Counted from the stretch's first letter, positions 12,108-21,853 are shown. The stretch: DNA of 64,000 nucleotides from Streptomyces seoulensis (GCF_022846655.1 NZ_AP025667.1:5989001-6053000); one strand, 5' to 3'. Notes: generated from the letters alone by a model not told the origin. Numbers and translations are program-made.

Positions 12108-12134
12108 TTGGCACTCTCATGTGCCGAGTGCCAG
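12108..12134. promoter_or_regulatory. CIRCE element 1 (HrcA operator)
   Basis: TTGGCACTC (12108-12116), nine bases, then GAGTGCCAG (12126-12134). The consensus is TTAGCACTC-N9-GAGTGCTAA. It lies about 100 bp upstream of groES. Confidence 0.85.
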
Positions 12135-12154
12135 TGCCGAGACTATGACCGGGG

Positions 12155-12181
12155 TTAGCACTCGGTCAAGCGGAGTGCCAA
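12155..12181. promoter_or_regulatory. CIRCE element 2 (HrcA operator)
   Basis: TTAGCACTC (12155-12163), nine bases, then GAGTGCCAA (12173-12181). This is one mismatch from consensus, 20 bp beyond element 1. The pair probably overlaps the groES promoter. Confidence 0.92.
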
Positions 12182-12241
12182 TTGCCGTGCGGCGCGTCGG
12201 CGTACGGGGCCGGCTGGAGTTGCCTTCACCGTGCCGTTGGT

Positions 12242-12331
12242 CCGCTCACCCCCAGGGGGCTGCCGCCCCCGGACCCCCGCTTCGGCCCTGGACGGGCCTC
12301 GTCCTCAAGCGCCGGACGGGCTGGATTGGCT
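12242..12331. repeat. REP-like intergenic element common in Streptomyces
   Basis: About 90 bp made of GGGGGCTGCCGCCCCC and then a segment with GGACGGGCCTCGTCC and GCCGGACGGGCTGGATT. This wording recurs between genes throughout Streptomyces chromosomes as I know them. It can fold into two hairpins. It lies 5 bp past the end of the second deacetylase gene and may serve as its terminator. Confidence 0.6.
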
Positions 12332-12335
12332 GGGC

Positions 12336-13130
12336 CTACAGGTAGTCCCTCAGGTTTCCCACCGTCAGGCCCCTGCCCTGGGCCTCTCTCAGCACGCGCG
12401 CCGTGCGCCCGGTGAGGCCGTCCTCGTCGTCCGGGGTGACGCGGATGATGGTGCCGGGGGCCAGGCGGTCGGGGTCGTCGGCACCGGTCCCGCGGACGAA
12501 GGTGGTGATGCCGCAGTCGGCGGCCGCGCGCAGGGTGGTGGCGTCGTACGCGTCCGCGCGCGGGCGCAGCAGCCGGGGGCGGCTGCCCGTGCGGGCGGCG
12601 AGGCGGTCCTGGCGGGCGCACAGTTCGGCGCGCTGACGGGCGCGGGGCAGGCCGGGCAGGGCCGGGTGGCGCGGGAGGCGGCCGCCGACGGTGACGCCCG
12701 CCGCGCGGAGCCGGGCGGCGCGGCCGGGGCCCAGGGTGTCGGGGGCCGTGAAGACGGTGACCGGCAGGCGCAGTTCGCCGACCAGCGCGGTCAGGCTCCG
12801 GTCATGTACGGCCGCGTCGTCGTAGGTGAGGAAGACGACCCGGTCGGTGGTGGCGACGCGGTCCACCACACCGGCCAGGCTCAGTGTGCGGGTGGCGAGG
12901 GGGCGGGCCGCGTGGCGGGGCGGGGCGGCGAGGGGGGCGGCCAGGCCCCAGCGGCGGTATGCGCGTTCGGGGGCCGGGGCCGAGCGGCGTACGCCCTCCG
13001 CCGCCTTCTTGCCGAGGCGTTCGATGGGGTCGACCGACTGGGCGCAGCCGGTGAGCAGCAGGAGGGCCGAGACGAGCGCGACGGCCCGCGCCGCACGGCT
13101 GCCGCCGCCCGGCCGCGCCCGGCGCCTCAC
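12336..13130 (-). CDS. polysaccharide deacetylase-like lipoprotein lacking key metal ligands
   Basis: A 264-residue tandem paralogue of the next gene upstream. A lipoprotein signal (SALLLLTGC, Cys29) leads into a shortened NodB-like domain. Motif 1 is kept as FLTYDD. The His-rich motif aligned to NHTLTHP is GRLPRHP, so one metal His is Arg. The RPPYGDYN motif is RPRADAYD. The final VLTHF motif is IIRVTPDD and has no His. The family assignment rests on alignment with the neighbour. Catalysis is doubtful, and a carbohydrate-binding or structural role is possible. The start is GTG at 13130, overlapping the upstream stop as GTGA, so it is translationally coupled. Confidence 0.8.
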   Translation of the reverse strand: MRRRARPGGGSRAARAVALVSALLLLTGCAQSVDPIERLGKKAAEGVRRSAPAPERAYRRWGLAAPLAAPPRHAARPLATRTLSLAGVVDRVATTDRVVFLTYDDAAVHDRSLTALVGELRLPVTVFTAPDTLGPGRAARLRAAGVTVGGRLPRHPALPGLPRARQRAELCARQDRLAARTGSRPRLLRPRADAYDATTLRAAADCGITTFVRGTGADDPDRLAPGTIIRVTPDDEDGLTGRTARVLREAQGRGLTVGNLRDYL

Positions 13131-14032
13131 AGGTAGTCCTCCAGGCGTGCCACGGCGTATCCCTCGCGGGTGACCTTGTCGAGGAAGCGGCGCATGTCGT
13201 CGACCATCGTGCCGTCCCACTCGTCGGTGCCCCGGAAGTGGGTGAGGACGATGTCGCCGCGTCTGAGCCTCTTGTCGTCCTCGCGGTACTCCCAGTGGTC
13301 GACGAAGACCTCTTCGTTCCAGATGGGCGCGTACTTGATGCCGCAGGACTTGGCGGCGCGCAGGGTGTCCTGGTTGTAGTCGCCGTAGGGCGGGCGCAGG
13401 ACCTCGGGGCGCTTGCCGTACTGCTTCTCCATGATGTCCTGCATGCCGCAGATCTCGTCCCGCTGCTGCTCGTAGGAGAGGCCGGGCAGGTAGGGGTGGG
13501 TCAGGGTGTGGTTGTCGACGGTGTTCCCGTACGACTGCATCTTGCGGAAGTAGCCGTAGTCGTCCTTCACCAGGTAGTTGCTGAGGAAGGCGGTGTACGG
13601 GATCTTCAGCTCCCGCATCATCGAGAGGAACCGGGGGTCTTTCTCGGCGCCGTCGTCGATCGTGAGGAAGACGATCTTCTTGTCGGTGGGGACGGTGGTG
13701 AAGACCGGGGGCAGGTTCTCGTCCTCCTGGTGGTCCACCTCGAAGCCCTCGCGGGCGGTGATCCTCGGCTTGACCTTGGGCGGGGCCGGGGCCGTGAGCG
13801 GGACCTGGTCGAGCCGCCACTTGCGGGCCGCTGCCACCATGCGCCGCTGCTCCGCGAGGCGGGCCGATGTGGCGTCAGGGGCGTCGGCGGGGCCTTGCCG
13901 GCCCGCGGGGGCGGAGCCGGAGCCCGAGCAGCCGGTGAGGGCCGCGGCGGTGGCCAGGGCGGCGACCGAGCAGCGGACGGCCAGGGACCGGGAGCGTGCC
14001 CGGAGTTTGTCATTTTGTCCTACATGTCGCAT
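13127..14032 (-). CDS. polysaccharide deacetylase (NodB/PgdA-like) lipoprotein
   Basis: A 301-residue lipoprotein with lipobox LTGC (Cys35), an approximately 70-residue linker and a C-terminal NodB homology domain. All signature motifs are present: FLTIDDGAEKD (catalytic and metal Asp), NHTLTHP (two metal His), RPPYGDYNQDT, and VLTHFRG (catalytic His). It would remove N- or O-acetyl groups from cell-wall glycans or another extracellular polysaccharide. The start is the ATG at 14032. It is divergent from the methyltransferase gene with 90 bp between. Confidence 0.93.
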   Translation of the reverse strand: MRHVGQNDKLRARSRSLAVRCSVAALATAAALTGCSGSGSAPAGRQGPADAPDATSARLAEQRRMVAAARKWRLDQVPLTAPAPPKVKPRITAREGFEVDHQEDENLPPVFTTVPTDKKIVFLTIDDGAEKDPRFLSMMRELKIPYTAFLSNYLVKDDYGYFRKMQSYGNTVDNHTLTHPYLPGLSYEQQRDEICGMQDIMEKQYGKRPEVLRPPYGDYNQDTLRAAKSCGIKYAPIWNEEVFVDHWEYREDDKRLRRGDIVLTHFRGTDEWDGTMVDDMRRFLDKVTREGYAVARLEDYL

Positions 14033-14122
14033 GGTGCCGGATCCTGGCAGGCACCGGCCCCGATCCCGGCCCGACACCGCCGCCGGAGGCGCACGGTCCA
14101 CCGACTGGCCCACAATGAGCCG

Positions 14123-15307
14123 GTGAACGACCAGCTCTCCGCCCTCCAGGGATTCCACGCGCTGCGCACCGACGAGGGCCAAGCCCTCCTCGACGAGGTG
14201 CGCGGCACCGCACCGGCCGACGAACTCGCCGTCGCCACCCGGCTGCGCCGCACCCACCCGGCCGGCCTGGTGTCGGCCGCGCTCGGCCAGGCCCGGCTGC
14301 GCCAGCGGGCGGCCGCCAAGTTCGGGGCGGAGGACGCGGAGCGGATGTTCTTCACGCCGAACGGGGTCGAGCAGTCGACACGGGCGAGCGTGGCGGCGTA
14401 CCGCGCGGAGCGGATGCGGACGCTCGGCATCACCTCGGTCGCCGACCTGTGCTGCGGGATCGGCGGCGACGCGCTCGCGCTGGCCCGCGCCGGAATCCGG
14501 GTGCTCGCCGTGGACCGGGACCCGCTGACGGCGGCCGTGGCGCGGGCCAACGCCGAGGTACTGGGGCTGGCCGAGCTGATCGAGGTGCGCGAGGCCGACG
14601 TCACCGAGGTCGACACCGCCGGGTACGACGCGGTGTTCGTGGACCCCGCCCGGCGCGGCGGACGCGGCCGGATCTTCGACCCGGAGGCGTACTCACCGCC
14701 CCTGTCCTGGGCCGTGGCCACCGCGCTCGCCGCGCCCCGCGCCGCCCTGAAGATCGCGCCCGGCATCCCGCACGAGGCGGTGCCCGCCGAGGCCGAGGCC
14801 GAGTGGATCTCGGACGGCGGCGACGTGAAGGAGGCCGTGCTGTGGTTCGGCACCGGCATCCCCGGCGGTGTCCGCGCCACCCTGCTGCCGGGCCCGCGCG
14901 GCCTCCAGGGCCGGGGCCTGCCCGACCCGGCGGTCCGCCCGCCCGGCCGGTACCTCTACGAGCCGGACGGCGCCGTGATCCGCGCCCACTTGGTCGCGGA
15001 GGTCGCCGAGGAGCTGGACGGCGGCCTGCTGGACGAGACGATCGCCTACATCACCGCCGACGAGCTGCGCCCCACCCCGTACGCCTCCGCCTACGAGATC
15101 ACCGACCGGATGCCGTTCAACGTCAAGAAGCTCAAGGCGCTGCTGCGGGAGCGGCAGGTGGGCAACCTGACCGTGAAGAAGCGCGGCTCGGCGGTCGAGC
15201 CGGAGGAACTGCGCCGCAAGGTCAAGCCGCAGGGACCGAACTCGGCGACGGTGTTCATGACCCGCGTGGCGGGCGCTCCGACCATGCTGATCGGGCACCC
15301 GGCGTAG
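14123..15307 (+). CDS. class I SAM-dependent methyltransferase with THUMP-like C-terminus
   Basis: A 394-residue protein. A helical N-terminal part (1-95) precedes a Rossmann methyltransferase core with the SAM motif [14 protein letters not shown] (near 110-123), [14 protein letters not shown], and [14 protein letters not shown] in the catalytic position. The C-terminal part (about 310-390, [20 protein letters not shown] and [11 protein letters not shown]) matches the THUMP-like domain found in a conserved actinobacterial methyltransferase family. The substrate is unproven, and RNA is a reasonable guess. The start is GTG at 14123 because an ATG 8 bases upstream is out of frame. Confidence 0.85.
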   Translation: MNDQLSALQGFHALRTDEGQALLDEVRGTAPADELAVATRLRRTHPAGLVSAALGQARLRQRAAAKFGAEDAERMFFTPNGVEQSTRASVAAYRAERMRTLGITSVADLCCGIGGDALALARAGIRVLAVDRDPLTAAVARANAEVLGLAELIEVREADVTEVDTAGYDAVFVDPARRGGRGRIFDPEAYSPPLSWAVATALAAPRAALKIAPGIPHEAVPAEAEAEWISDGGDVKEAVLWFGTGIPGGVRATLLPGPRGLQGRGLPDPAVRPPGRYLYEPDGAVIRAHLVAEVAEELDGGLLDETIAYITADELRPTPYASAYEITDRMPFNVKKLKALLRERQVGNLTVKKRGSAVEPEELRRKVKPQGPNSATVFMTRVAGAPTMLIGHPA

Positions 15308-15313
15308 GCCCTT

Positions 15314-15324
15314 CGAAAGTTTCG
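15314..15324. promoter_or_regulatory. CGAAA-N-TTTCG palindrome, candidate LacI-family operator
   Basis: CGAAAGTTTCG, extended to a 13-bp palindrome by flanking T and A, in the 25 bp between two convergent genes. It matches the palindrome before the sugar operon at 16442. Confidence 0.45.
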
Positions 15325-15332
15325 AGCGGCCC

Positions 15333-16361
15333 TCACCCGGCCGGGGCCGCCGTGCTCGACCGCACCACCAGGCTGGTCGCCAGCTCCAGCCGCGTGGCCG
15401 TCCGCTCACGGTCCTGGCGCCCCAGCTCCAGCACCAGCCGGGCCGCCGCCTCGGCCATCTCGGTCAGCGGCTGGCGCACGGTGGTCAGCGGCGGCCCCAC
15501 CCAGCGGGCGACGGGCAGGTCGTCGAAGCCGACGATGCTCAGGTCCTCGGGTACGCGCAGCCCCAGCTCGCGGGCGGCCTCGTACAGCCCCAGCGCCTGG
15601 AGGTCGTTGCCCGCGAAGACGGCCGTGGGCCGGTCCGGGCGGCCGAGCAGCTCCAGGCCCAGGCGGTGGCCGGACTCGTGGTGGAAGTCGCCCTCCCTGA
15701 TCAGCGCCGGGTCGGCGGGCAGCCCGGCGGTCTCCAGCGCCGCCCGGTAGCCGTCGAGGCGGGCGCGGGCGCACATCATCCGGGACGGGCCGCTGATGGC
15801 ACCGATCCGGGTGTGGCCGAGGTCGACCAGATGCCGGGTGGCGGCCAGACCGCCCTGCCAGTTGGTGGCGCCGACCGAGGGGACGTCGGCCCCCGGGTCG
15901 CCCGCCGGGTCCATCACCACGAAGGGCACGGACCGGCTGGTCAGCAGGGCCCGCTGGGACTCGTCGAGCCCGGACAGCACCAGGATCACCCCGTGCGGCC
16001 GGCGACCGGCCACCTGGTCGGCCCAGGTCCGGCCCGGCGTGAGGCGTCCGGCGCTCTCGGAGAGCACCACGCTCAGCCCCGCGTCGCGGGCCACGTTCTC
16101 CACGCCCCGGATGACCTCCATCGCCCAGGCGCTCTCCAGCTCGTGGAAGACCAGGTCGATCAGCGGCGAGCGGGTGACCTCGGCCCGCCTGCGGCGGTAG
16201 CCGTGGACGCGCAGCAGCTCCTCGACACGGGTACGGGTGGCCGCCGCCACGTCGGCCCTCCCGTTGAGCACCTTCGAAACAGTCGGAGCCGACACCCCGG
16301 CCTCCCGGGCGATCTCGGCGAGCGTGGCGCTGCGCGGTACTGCGGTCTTCGACGGCTTCAT
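15333..16361 (-). CDS. LacI-family sugar-operon repressor (BxlR-like)
   Basis: A 342-residue LacI/GalR regulator. The HTH and hinge lie at residues 12-60 ([27 protein letters not shown]), followed by a periplasmic-binding-like effector domain ([50 protein letters not shown]). It is divergent from the ABC transporter/glycosidase operon with 117 bp between. That layout is typical of Streptomyces CebR and BxlR. The palindrome at 16442 matches the CGAA-N-TTCG core I recall for BxlR, and not the TGGGAGCGCTCCCA site of CebR. Confidence 0.9.
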   Translation of the reverse strand: MKPSKTAVPRSATLAEIAREAGVSAPTVSKVLNGRADVAAATRTRVEELLRVHGYRRRRAEVTRSPLIDLVFHELESAWAMEVIRGVENVARDAGLSVVLSESAGRLTPGRTWADQVAGRRPHGVILVLSGLDESQRALLTSRSVPFVVMDPAGDPGADVPSVGATNWQGGLAATRHLVDLGHTRIGAISGPSRMMCARARLDGYRAALETAGLPADPALIREGDFHHESGHRLGLELLGRPDRPTAVFAGNDLQALGLYEAARELGLRVPEDLSIVGFDDLPVARWVGPPLTTVRQPLTEMAEAAARLVLELGRQDRERTATRLELATSLVVRSSTAAPAG

Positions 16362-16441
16362 GGCCGAGATCGTAGCTCTGCGCGAGGTCTTGACGAACCC
16401 TCAGGATGGCCATACGTTCCCGGAACATTCGAGCCACAGTT

Positions 16442-16452
16442 CGAAATTTTCG
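16442..16452. promoter_or_regulatory. candidate LacI-family operator before the sugar operon
   Basis: CGAAATTTTCG, a CGAAA-N-TTTCG palindrome 26 bp before the binding-protein start and within the divergent promoter region. It is probably the site bound by the adjacent repressor. Confidence 0.65.
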
Positions 16453-16478
16453 GTACGACCGTGAGGGGTGCCCGGCAC

Positions 16479-17786
16479 ATGGAGACCTACAGCAGACGCT
16501 GGTTCCTCGGCGCGGGCACCACCGCCCTCGTCTCGGCCGCCGGACTGACCGCCTGCGGTTCCGGCGGCCCCGGCGATTCGGACGGCACCCTCACGGCGTT
16601 CGTGTACGGCGACGACGCGGCGAAGGTGCAGGCGAAGGCGGTCTCCCGGTTCAACGACTCGGCGGCGGCCCGCAAGGCGAAGGGCCGCGTCAGGCTGGAG
16701 AAGGTGCCCGGCGCGGAGTACCCGGCCAAGCTGCGCACCGCGATGGGCTCGCCCAACGCCCCGGACGTGTTCTTCAACTGGGGCGGCGGCTCCATCCGGG
16801 CCTACCAGGAGGCCGGCCAGGTCCTCGACCTCACCGGCACCATCGCCGCCGACCCCGTGCTGAAGAACGGCTTCCTGCCCTCCGTGCTCGCCTCCGGAGC
16901 GCTCGGCGGCCGCGCGTACGGCATCCCGATGCGCGGCATGCAGCCCGTGATCCTCTTCTACAACAGGACCCTGTTCGCCGAGCACGGCCTGAAGCCGCCC
17001 GCGACCTGGGACCAGCTCCTCGACAACAACGCCAGGCTGAAGAAGGCCGGGATCACCCCGTTCGCCCTCGGCGGGGCGGACATCTGGCCCGAACTGATGT
17101 GGCTGGAGTACCTGGTGGACCGGATCGGCGGCCCGAAGGTCTTCGACCGGATCAAGAACGGCGACACGGCGGGCTGGGGCGACCCCGCCGTGCTCGAGGC
17201 CGCCCGGACGGTGCGGGAACTCGTCGACGGCGGCGCCTTCGGCAAGGGCTTCAGCTCGGTGGCCTACACCAACGGCGGGGCACCGGCCGCGCTCGCCAAG
17301 GGCAAGGCCGCGATGCATCTGATGGGGTCGTGGGAGTACTCCACCCAGCTCGGCAAGTTCCCGGACTTCGCCAGGAAGCACCTGGGCTGGTGCCCGTTCC
17401 CGGAGTTCGAGGGCGGCGCCGGTGACATCCGCAACGTGGTCGGCAACCCCACCAACTACTGGTCGGTGAACACCCGCACCGGGAACAAGGACGCGGCGCT
17501 CGCCTTCCTCCGGACCTGCGCCTCGGAGCAGTACGCCAGGGAGCTGATCGCCAACGGCGACGTCCCGGCCACCGCGAACGCGGACAAGCTCCTCGACGCC
17601 TCCCCCGACCCGGAGTTCGCCCGCTTCCAGTACCGGATGGTGCGCGAGGCCCCCGCCTTCACGCTGAGCTGGGACCAGGCGGTCGACCCGGACGCGGCCA
17701 CGCCGATGCTGACCGAGGTCAACAAGCTGTTCGTGGGCAAGTCGTCCCCGGAGCGGTTCGTGGCGGCGCTGAAGGAGCTGAAGTGA
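16479..17786 (+). CDS. sugar ABC transporter solute-binding lipoprotein
   Basis: A 435-residue extracellular binding protein of the carbohydrate (CUT1) class. The signal has twin arginines (SRRWFL, residues 5-10) and a lipobox LTAC (Cys26), so Tat export and lipid anchoring are likely. Ligand-domain features include [27 protein letters not shown] and LMGSWEY. It is the first gene of a four-gene operon. Xylobiose or another beta-linked oligosaccharide is inferred from context only. No ATPase is in the operon. Streptomyces use a shared MsiK for such systems. Confidence 0.92.
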   Translation: METYSRRWFLGAGTTALVSAAGLTACGSGGPGDSDGTLTAFVYGDDAAKVQAKAVSRFNDSAAARKAKGRVRLEKVPGAEYPAKLRTAMGSPNAPDVFFNWGGGSIRAYQEAGQVLDLTGTIAADPVLKNGFLPSVLASGALGGRAYGIPMRGMQPVILFYNRTLFAEHGLKPPATWDQLLDNNARLKKAGITPFALGGADIWPELMWLEYLVDRIGGPKVFDRIKNGDTAGWGDPAVLEAARTVRELVDGGAFGKGFSSVAYTNGGAPAALAKGKAAMHLMGSWEYSTQLGKFPDFARKHLGWCPFPEFEGGAGDIRNVVGNPTNYWSVNTRTGNKDAALAFLRTCASEQYARELIANGDVPATANADKLLDASPDPEFARFQYRMVREAPAFTLSWDQAVDPDAATPMLTEVNKLFVGKSSPERFVAALKELK

Positions 17787-18643
17787 GGCCCGCGAGAGGC
17801 GCCGGACGCCCGCATCCCTCCTGGGCCCTGCCCGCCGTGCTCTTCTTCGGCCTCTTCGCCCTCGTCCCGATGGTCCTGGCGTTCGGCCTGTCCTTCACCA
17901 CCTGGAACGGCCTCGGCGAGCCGCGCCCGGCGGGACTCGCCAACTGGCACGCGCTGCTGACCGACGGCCGGCTGACCCGCTCGCTGACCGTCACCGTCGC
18001 ACTGACCGCGGTGAGCTGCGCCTTCCAGACGACCACCGCCCTGCTGCTCGGGGTCTGGGCGGCGGGCCCGCAGCGCAACCGGGCGGTCCTGTCGGCGGTC
18101 TTCTTCGTGCCGTTCCTGCTGTCCTCGACCGCGGTCTCGCTGCTCTTCTACGCCCTGCTCGACCCCAACTTCGGCATCGTGCCCGGCGACACGCTCGGCA
18201 CGACGTCCGGGGCCTTCCTCGCCCTCGTCTTCGTCGGCGGCTGGCAGTTCATCCCCTTCCACACCCTGATCTACCAGGGCGGCGCCCGGCAGATCCCCGA
18301 GGTGCTCTACCAGGCGGCGGCCATCGACGGCGCCGGACGCCTGCGCCGGTTCCGCTCCATCACCCTGCCCCAGCTCCGCAACACCGCGGCCACCTCCGGT
18401 GTGCTGATGGTCGTCGGCTCGCTGACCTACTTCGAGACCGTGCTGATCCTGACCCAGGGCGGTCCGGGCACGGACACCGCGATCCTGCCGTACCTGATGT
18501 ACGAGTCGGGCTTCAAGGCCTACGACTTCGGCTACGCGAGCGCCATCGCCACCTTCCTCGTCGTGGCCGCCACCGCGCTGTCGCTGCTGCTGGTCCGGGT
18601 GACCGGCTTCGGCGCCATGCGCAGCACCCGGGAAGGGATGTGA
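17783..18643 (+). CDS. sugar ABC transporter permease (MalF-type)
   Basis: A 286-residue inner-membrane permease with about six hydrophobic segments. The EAA loop appears as [19 protein letters not shown] (near 175-193), where the ATPase docks. The start is GTG at 17783, overlapping the stop of the binding-protein gene by four bases, which indicates translational coupling. Confidence 0.93.
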   Translation: MRPARGAGRPHPSWALPAVLFFGLFALVPMVLAFGLSFTTWNGLGEPRPAGLANWHALLTDGRLTRSLTVTVALTAVSCAFQTTTALLLGVWAAGPQRNRAVLSAVFFVPFLLSSTAVSLLFYALLDPNFGIVPGDTLGTTSGAFLALVFVGGWQFIPFHTLIYQGGARQIPEVLYQAAAIDGAGRLRRFRSITLPQLRNTAATSGVLMVVGSLTYFETVLILTQGGPGTDTAILPYLMYESGFKAYDFGYASAIATFLVVAATALSLLLVRVTGFGAMRSTREGM

Positions 18644-18647
18644 CCCC

Positions 18648-19466
18648 GTGACCCGCCCGGCCAACCCGCTGGCGGGCCTCGGCGCGCTGGTCTGGCTCGC
18701 CGTCGTCCTCGTCCCGGTCTACGTGATGCTGTCGGTGTCCCTGACCCGCCAGGACGAGGCGCTGGGCGCCAACGCCCTCCGGCCGCCGCGCCACCCCACC
18801 CTCGCCAACTACGGCACCGTCCTCGACAACGGGTTCGGCCACTTCCTGGCCAACACCGTGCTCGTCGCCGCGGTGGTGGTGGGGATCGTCCTGGTCCTGT
18901 GCGTCCCGCTGGCGTACGTGGCCGTGCGCACCCGCGGCTTCTGGTCGGGCGCGGCCTTCAGGCTCTTCCTGCTGGGCGTGGCCGTCCCCGCGCAGGCGGT
19001 GGTGGTCCCGCTCTACCTGATGATCACCAAGCTGCACCTGTACGACAGCCTGCTCGCCGTCGCGCTGCCCACGGCGGCCTTCGCCATGCCGGTGTCGGTA
19101 CTGGTGCTCACCGGCACCCTGCGGGACGTCCCCGAGGAGCTGTACGAGGCGATGGCCCTGGACGGCGCGTCCCCGGCGCGGATGCTGTTCCGGCTCGTCG
19201 TGCCGCTGGCCAGGGGCGGCATCGGCACCGTCGTCGTCTACGCGTCCCTCCAGGCGTGGAACGGCTTCCTCTTCCCGCTGATCTTCACCCAGTCCGAGGA
19301 CAGCCGCGTGCTGACGCTCGGCCTGTTCACCTACGTCAGCCAGTTCGGGGTGGACATCCCCGCCCTGCTCGCCTCGGTCGTCCTCTCCGGCGTCCCCGTG
19401 TTCGCCGTGTACCTGGTGGCCCGGCGCACCCTGGTCGGCGGCCTGATGGGCGCGGGCGGCAAGTGA
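18648..19466 (+). CDS. sugar ABC transporter permease (MalG-type)
   Basis: A 272-residue permease with six predicted membrane segments and an EAA loop (LYEAMALDGASPARMLFRLVV). It would pair with the preceding permease to form the channel. The start is GTG four bases after the upstream stop, so it is in the same operon. Confidence 0.93.
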   Translation: MTRPANPLAGLGALVWLAVVLVPVYVMLSVSLTRQDEALGANALRPPRHPTLANYGTVLDNGFGHFLANTVLVAAVVVGIVLVLCVPLAYVAVRTRGFWSGAAFRLFLLGVAVPAQAVVVPLYLMITKLHLYDSLLAVALPTAAFAMPVSVLVLTGTLRDVPEELYEAMALDGASPARMLFRLVVPLARGGIGTVVVYASLQAWNGFLFPLIFTQSEDSRVLTLGLFTYVSQFGVDIPALLASVVLSGVPVFAVYLVARRTLVGGLMGAGGK

Positions 19467-19501
19467 TCCCCTCCCCCCGTACGAGTCCCGACAGGAGTTC
19501 C

Positions 19502-21808
19502 ATGACCACCGCCGCCTGGCGTGACCCCGCCCTGCCCGCCGCCGTACGCGTCGAGGACCTGCTGTCCCGGATGACGCCGGCGGAGAAGACCGCCCAGTTG
19601 TACGGCGTCTGGGTGGGCGCCGGTCCGGACGGCGGTGAAGTCGCCCCGCTGCAGAGCGAGATGAGCGCGGTGCCGGACTGGGACGCGCTGATCACCCACG
19701 GTCTCGGCCAGCTCACCCGCTCCTTCGGCACCGCCCCGGTCGCCGCCGAGCGGGGCGCCCGCGCGCTCGCCGCCACCCAGCGCAGGATCGCCGCCGCGAA
19801 CCGCTTCGGCATCCCGGCGCTCGCCCACGAGGAGTGCCTGGCCGGGTTCACCGCCTGGGGCGCCACCGCCTACCCGGTACCGCTCGCCTGGGGCGCCTCC
19901 TTCGATCCGGCGCTGGTGGCCGAGGTGGGCGCCCGCATCGGCCGGGACCTGCGCTCGGCCGGCGTCCACCAGGGCCTCGCCCCGGTGCTCGACGTGGTCC
20001 GCGACCCGCGCTGGGGCCGGGTGGAGGAGACCATCGGCGAGGACCCGTACCTGGTCGGCACGGTCGGCGCCGCCTACGTGGGCGGGCTGGAGTCGGCCGG
20101 GATCGTGGCCACGCTCAAGCACTTCGCCGGGTACGCGTCCTCGGCGGGCGCCCGGAACCTCGCCCCGGTGCGGGCGGGCGCGCGGGAGTTGGCGGACGTG
20201 ACGCTGCCGCCCTTCGAGCTGGCGCTGCGCGAGGGCGGGGCGCGGTCGGTGATGGCGGCGTACACCGAGACCGACGGGGTGCCCGCCTCGGCCGACGCCC
20301 GGCTGTTGACCGGGGTGCTGCGCGAGCGGTGGGGCTTCACCGGCACGGTGGTCGCGGACTACTTCGGCGTCGGCTTCCTGCGCACCCAGCACCGGCTGGC
20401 CGGGGACCGCGCCGGGGCGGCTCACCTGGCCCTGGAGGCGGGCGTGGACGTGGAGCTGCCCACCGTCGACTGCTACGGCACCCCGCTGCTGGACGCCGTA
20501 CGCGCGGGCCGCGTCCCGGAGGCCCTCATCGACCGGGCGGCCCGCCGGGTGCTGCTCCAGAAGTGCGAACTGGGCCTGCTGGACCCCGACTGGCGTCCGG
20601 AACCGGCCGGCCCCGTCGACCTGGACCCGCCGGAGGGGCGCGCGCTGGCCCGGAGGCTGGCCGAGGAGTCGGTGATCCTGCTGGAGAACCCGGCGGGGCT
20701 GCTCCCGCTCGCCCCCGGCTCCCGGATCGCGGTGGTCGGCCCGCGCGCGGCGGACCCGCTGGCCATGCTCGGCTGCTACTCCTTCCCGGCCCACGTCCTC
20801 CCCCACCACCCCGGCACCCCGGCCGGCATCGCCATCCCGACCGTGCTGGACGCGCTGCGGGCCGAACTCCCGGACGCGAAGCTGACGTTCGCCGAGGGCT
20901 GCGGGGTGTCGGACGCGGACGACTCCGGGTTCGCCGCGGCGGTGGCCGGCGCGGCCGGGGCCGACGTGTGCGTGGCGGTGCTCGGCGACCGGGCGGGCCT
21001 GTTCGGGCGCGGCACCTCCGGCGAGGGCTGCGACGCGGCGGACCTCCGGCTGCCCGGCGTACAGGGCGAGCTGCTGGACGCGCTGGTGGCGACCGGCACG
21101 CCGGTGGTGCTGGTGCTGCTCACCGGGCGCCCCTACGCGCTGGGCCGCTGGGAGGGCCGGCTCGGCGCGGTGGTGCAGGGCTTCTTCCCCGGCGAGGAGG
21201 GCGGCCCGGCACTGGCCGGGGTCCTGTCGGGCCGGGTGAACCCCTCCGGGCGGCTCCCGGTGAGCGTGCCGCGCGGGCCCGGCGGACAACCGTGGACCTA
21301 CCTCCAGCCCCCGCTGGGCCTGGCCGGCGAGGTCAGCAGCCTGGACCCGACCCCGCTGCACCCCTTCGGCCACGGCCTGTCGTACACCACGTTCGCCTGG
21401 ACGGACTTCGGCGCGGCAAAGGCGGAGACCGGCACGGACGGCTCGTACGACATCACGGTGACCGTGCGCAACACCGGGGACCGGGCGGGCGCGGAGGTGG
21501 TGCAGCTCTATCTGCACGACCCGGTGGCCTCGGTGACCCGGCCGGACATACGGCTGGTCGGCTACCAGCGGGTGGAGCTCGCGCCCGGCGAGGCCCGCCG
21601 GATCACCTTCGCCTTCCACGCCGACCTGGCGTCCTTCACCGGGGTCGCGGGGGTACGGATCGTCGAGCCGGGCGCGCTGGAGCTGCGCCTCGGGCCGTCC
21701 AGCGCCGAGGTACGGCACACCACACGGCTGCGGCTGACGGGGCCGGTGCGGGAGGTCGGGCCGGACCGGGTGCTGCGCTGCGGGACCACGGTGACACCGG
21801 CCGGGTGA
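19502..21808 (+). CDS. glycoside hydrolase family 3 beta-glycosidase (probable beta-xylosidase)
   Basis: A 768-residue cytoplasmic enzyme without a signal peptide. The family 3 N-terminal barrel has APVLDVVRDPRWGRVEETIGEDP and VATLKHFAGY. The nucleophile Asp is in GTVVADYFGV where others read SDW. The alpha/beta sandwich domain follows, then a fibronectin-III-like domain (about 660-750, VTVRNTGDRAGAEVVQLY). The length is close to the roughly 770 residues of BxlA, and the regulator, binding protein, two permeases, GH3 order matches bxlREFGA. A beta-glucosidase or other exo-glycosidase remains possible. It would split imported oligosaccharides. Confidence 0.9.
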   Translation: MTTAAWRDPALPAAVRVEDLLSRMTPAEKTAQLYGVWVGAGPDGGEVAPLQSEMSAVPDWDALITHGLGQLTRSFGTAPVAAERGARALAATQRRIAAANRFGIPALAHEECLAGFTAWGATAYPVPLAWGASFDPALVAEVGARIGRDLRSAGVHQGLAPVLDVVRDPRWGRVEETIGEDPYLVGTVGAAYVGGLESAGIVATLKHFAGYASSAGARNLAPVRAGARELADVTLPPFELALREGGARSVMAAYTETDGVPASADARLLTGVLRERWGFTGTVVADYFGVGFLRTQHRLAGDRAGAAHLALEAGVDVELPTVDCYGTPLLDAVRAGRVPEALIDRAARRVLLQKCELGLLDPDWRPEPAGPVDLDPPEGRALARRLAEESVILLENPAGLLPLAPGSRIAVVGPRAADPLAMLGCYSFPAHVLPHHPGTPAGIAIPTVLDALRAELPDAKLTFAEGCGVSDADDSGFAAAVAGAAGADVCVAVLGDRAGLFGRGTSGEGCDAADLRLPGVQGELLDALVATGTPVVLVLLTGRPYALGRWEGRLGAVVQGFFPGEEGGPALAGVLSGRVNPSGRLPVSVPRGPGGQPWTYLQPPLGLAGEVSSLDPTPLHPFGHGLSYTTFAWTDFGAAKAETGTDGSYDITVTVRNTGDRAGAEVVQLYLHDPVASVTRPDIRLVGYQRVELAPGEARRITFAFHADLASFTGVAGVRIVEPGALELRLGPSSAEVRHTTRLRLTGPVREVGPDRVLRCGTTVTPAG

Positions 21809-21821
21809 GCCGCACAACGGC

Positions 21822-21853
21822 GAAGGCCGCCCCGGTGAACCGGAGCGGCCTTC
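21822..21853 (+). terminator. terminator of the sugar operon
   Basis: A long hairpin: GAAGGCCGC and CCGG on the left, a TGAA loop, CCGG and GCGGCCTTC on the right, with one internal mismatch. It starts 13 bp after the GH3 stop codon. Confidence 0.75.

Noticed and set aside
16479..21808. A cellobiose (CebR-type) operon
   Set aside because: The layout would fit, but the TGGGAGCGCTCCCA operator is absent and a CGAAA-N-TTTCG palindrome is found instead.
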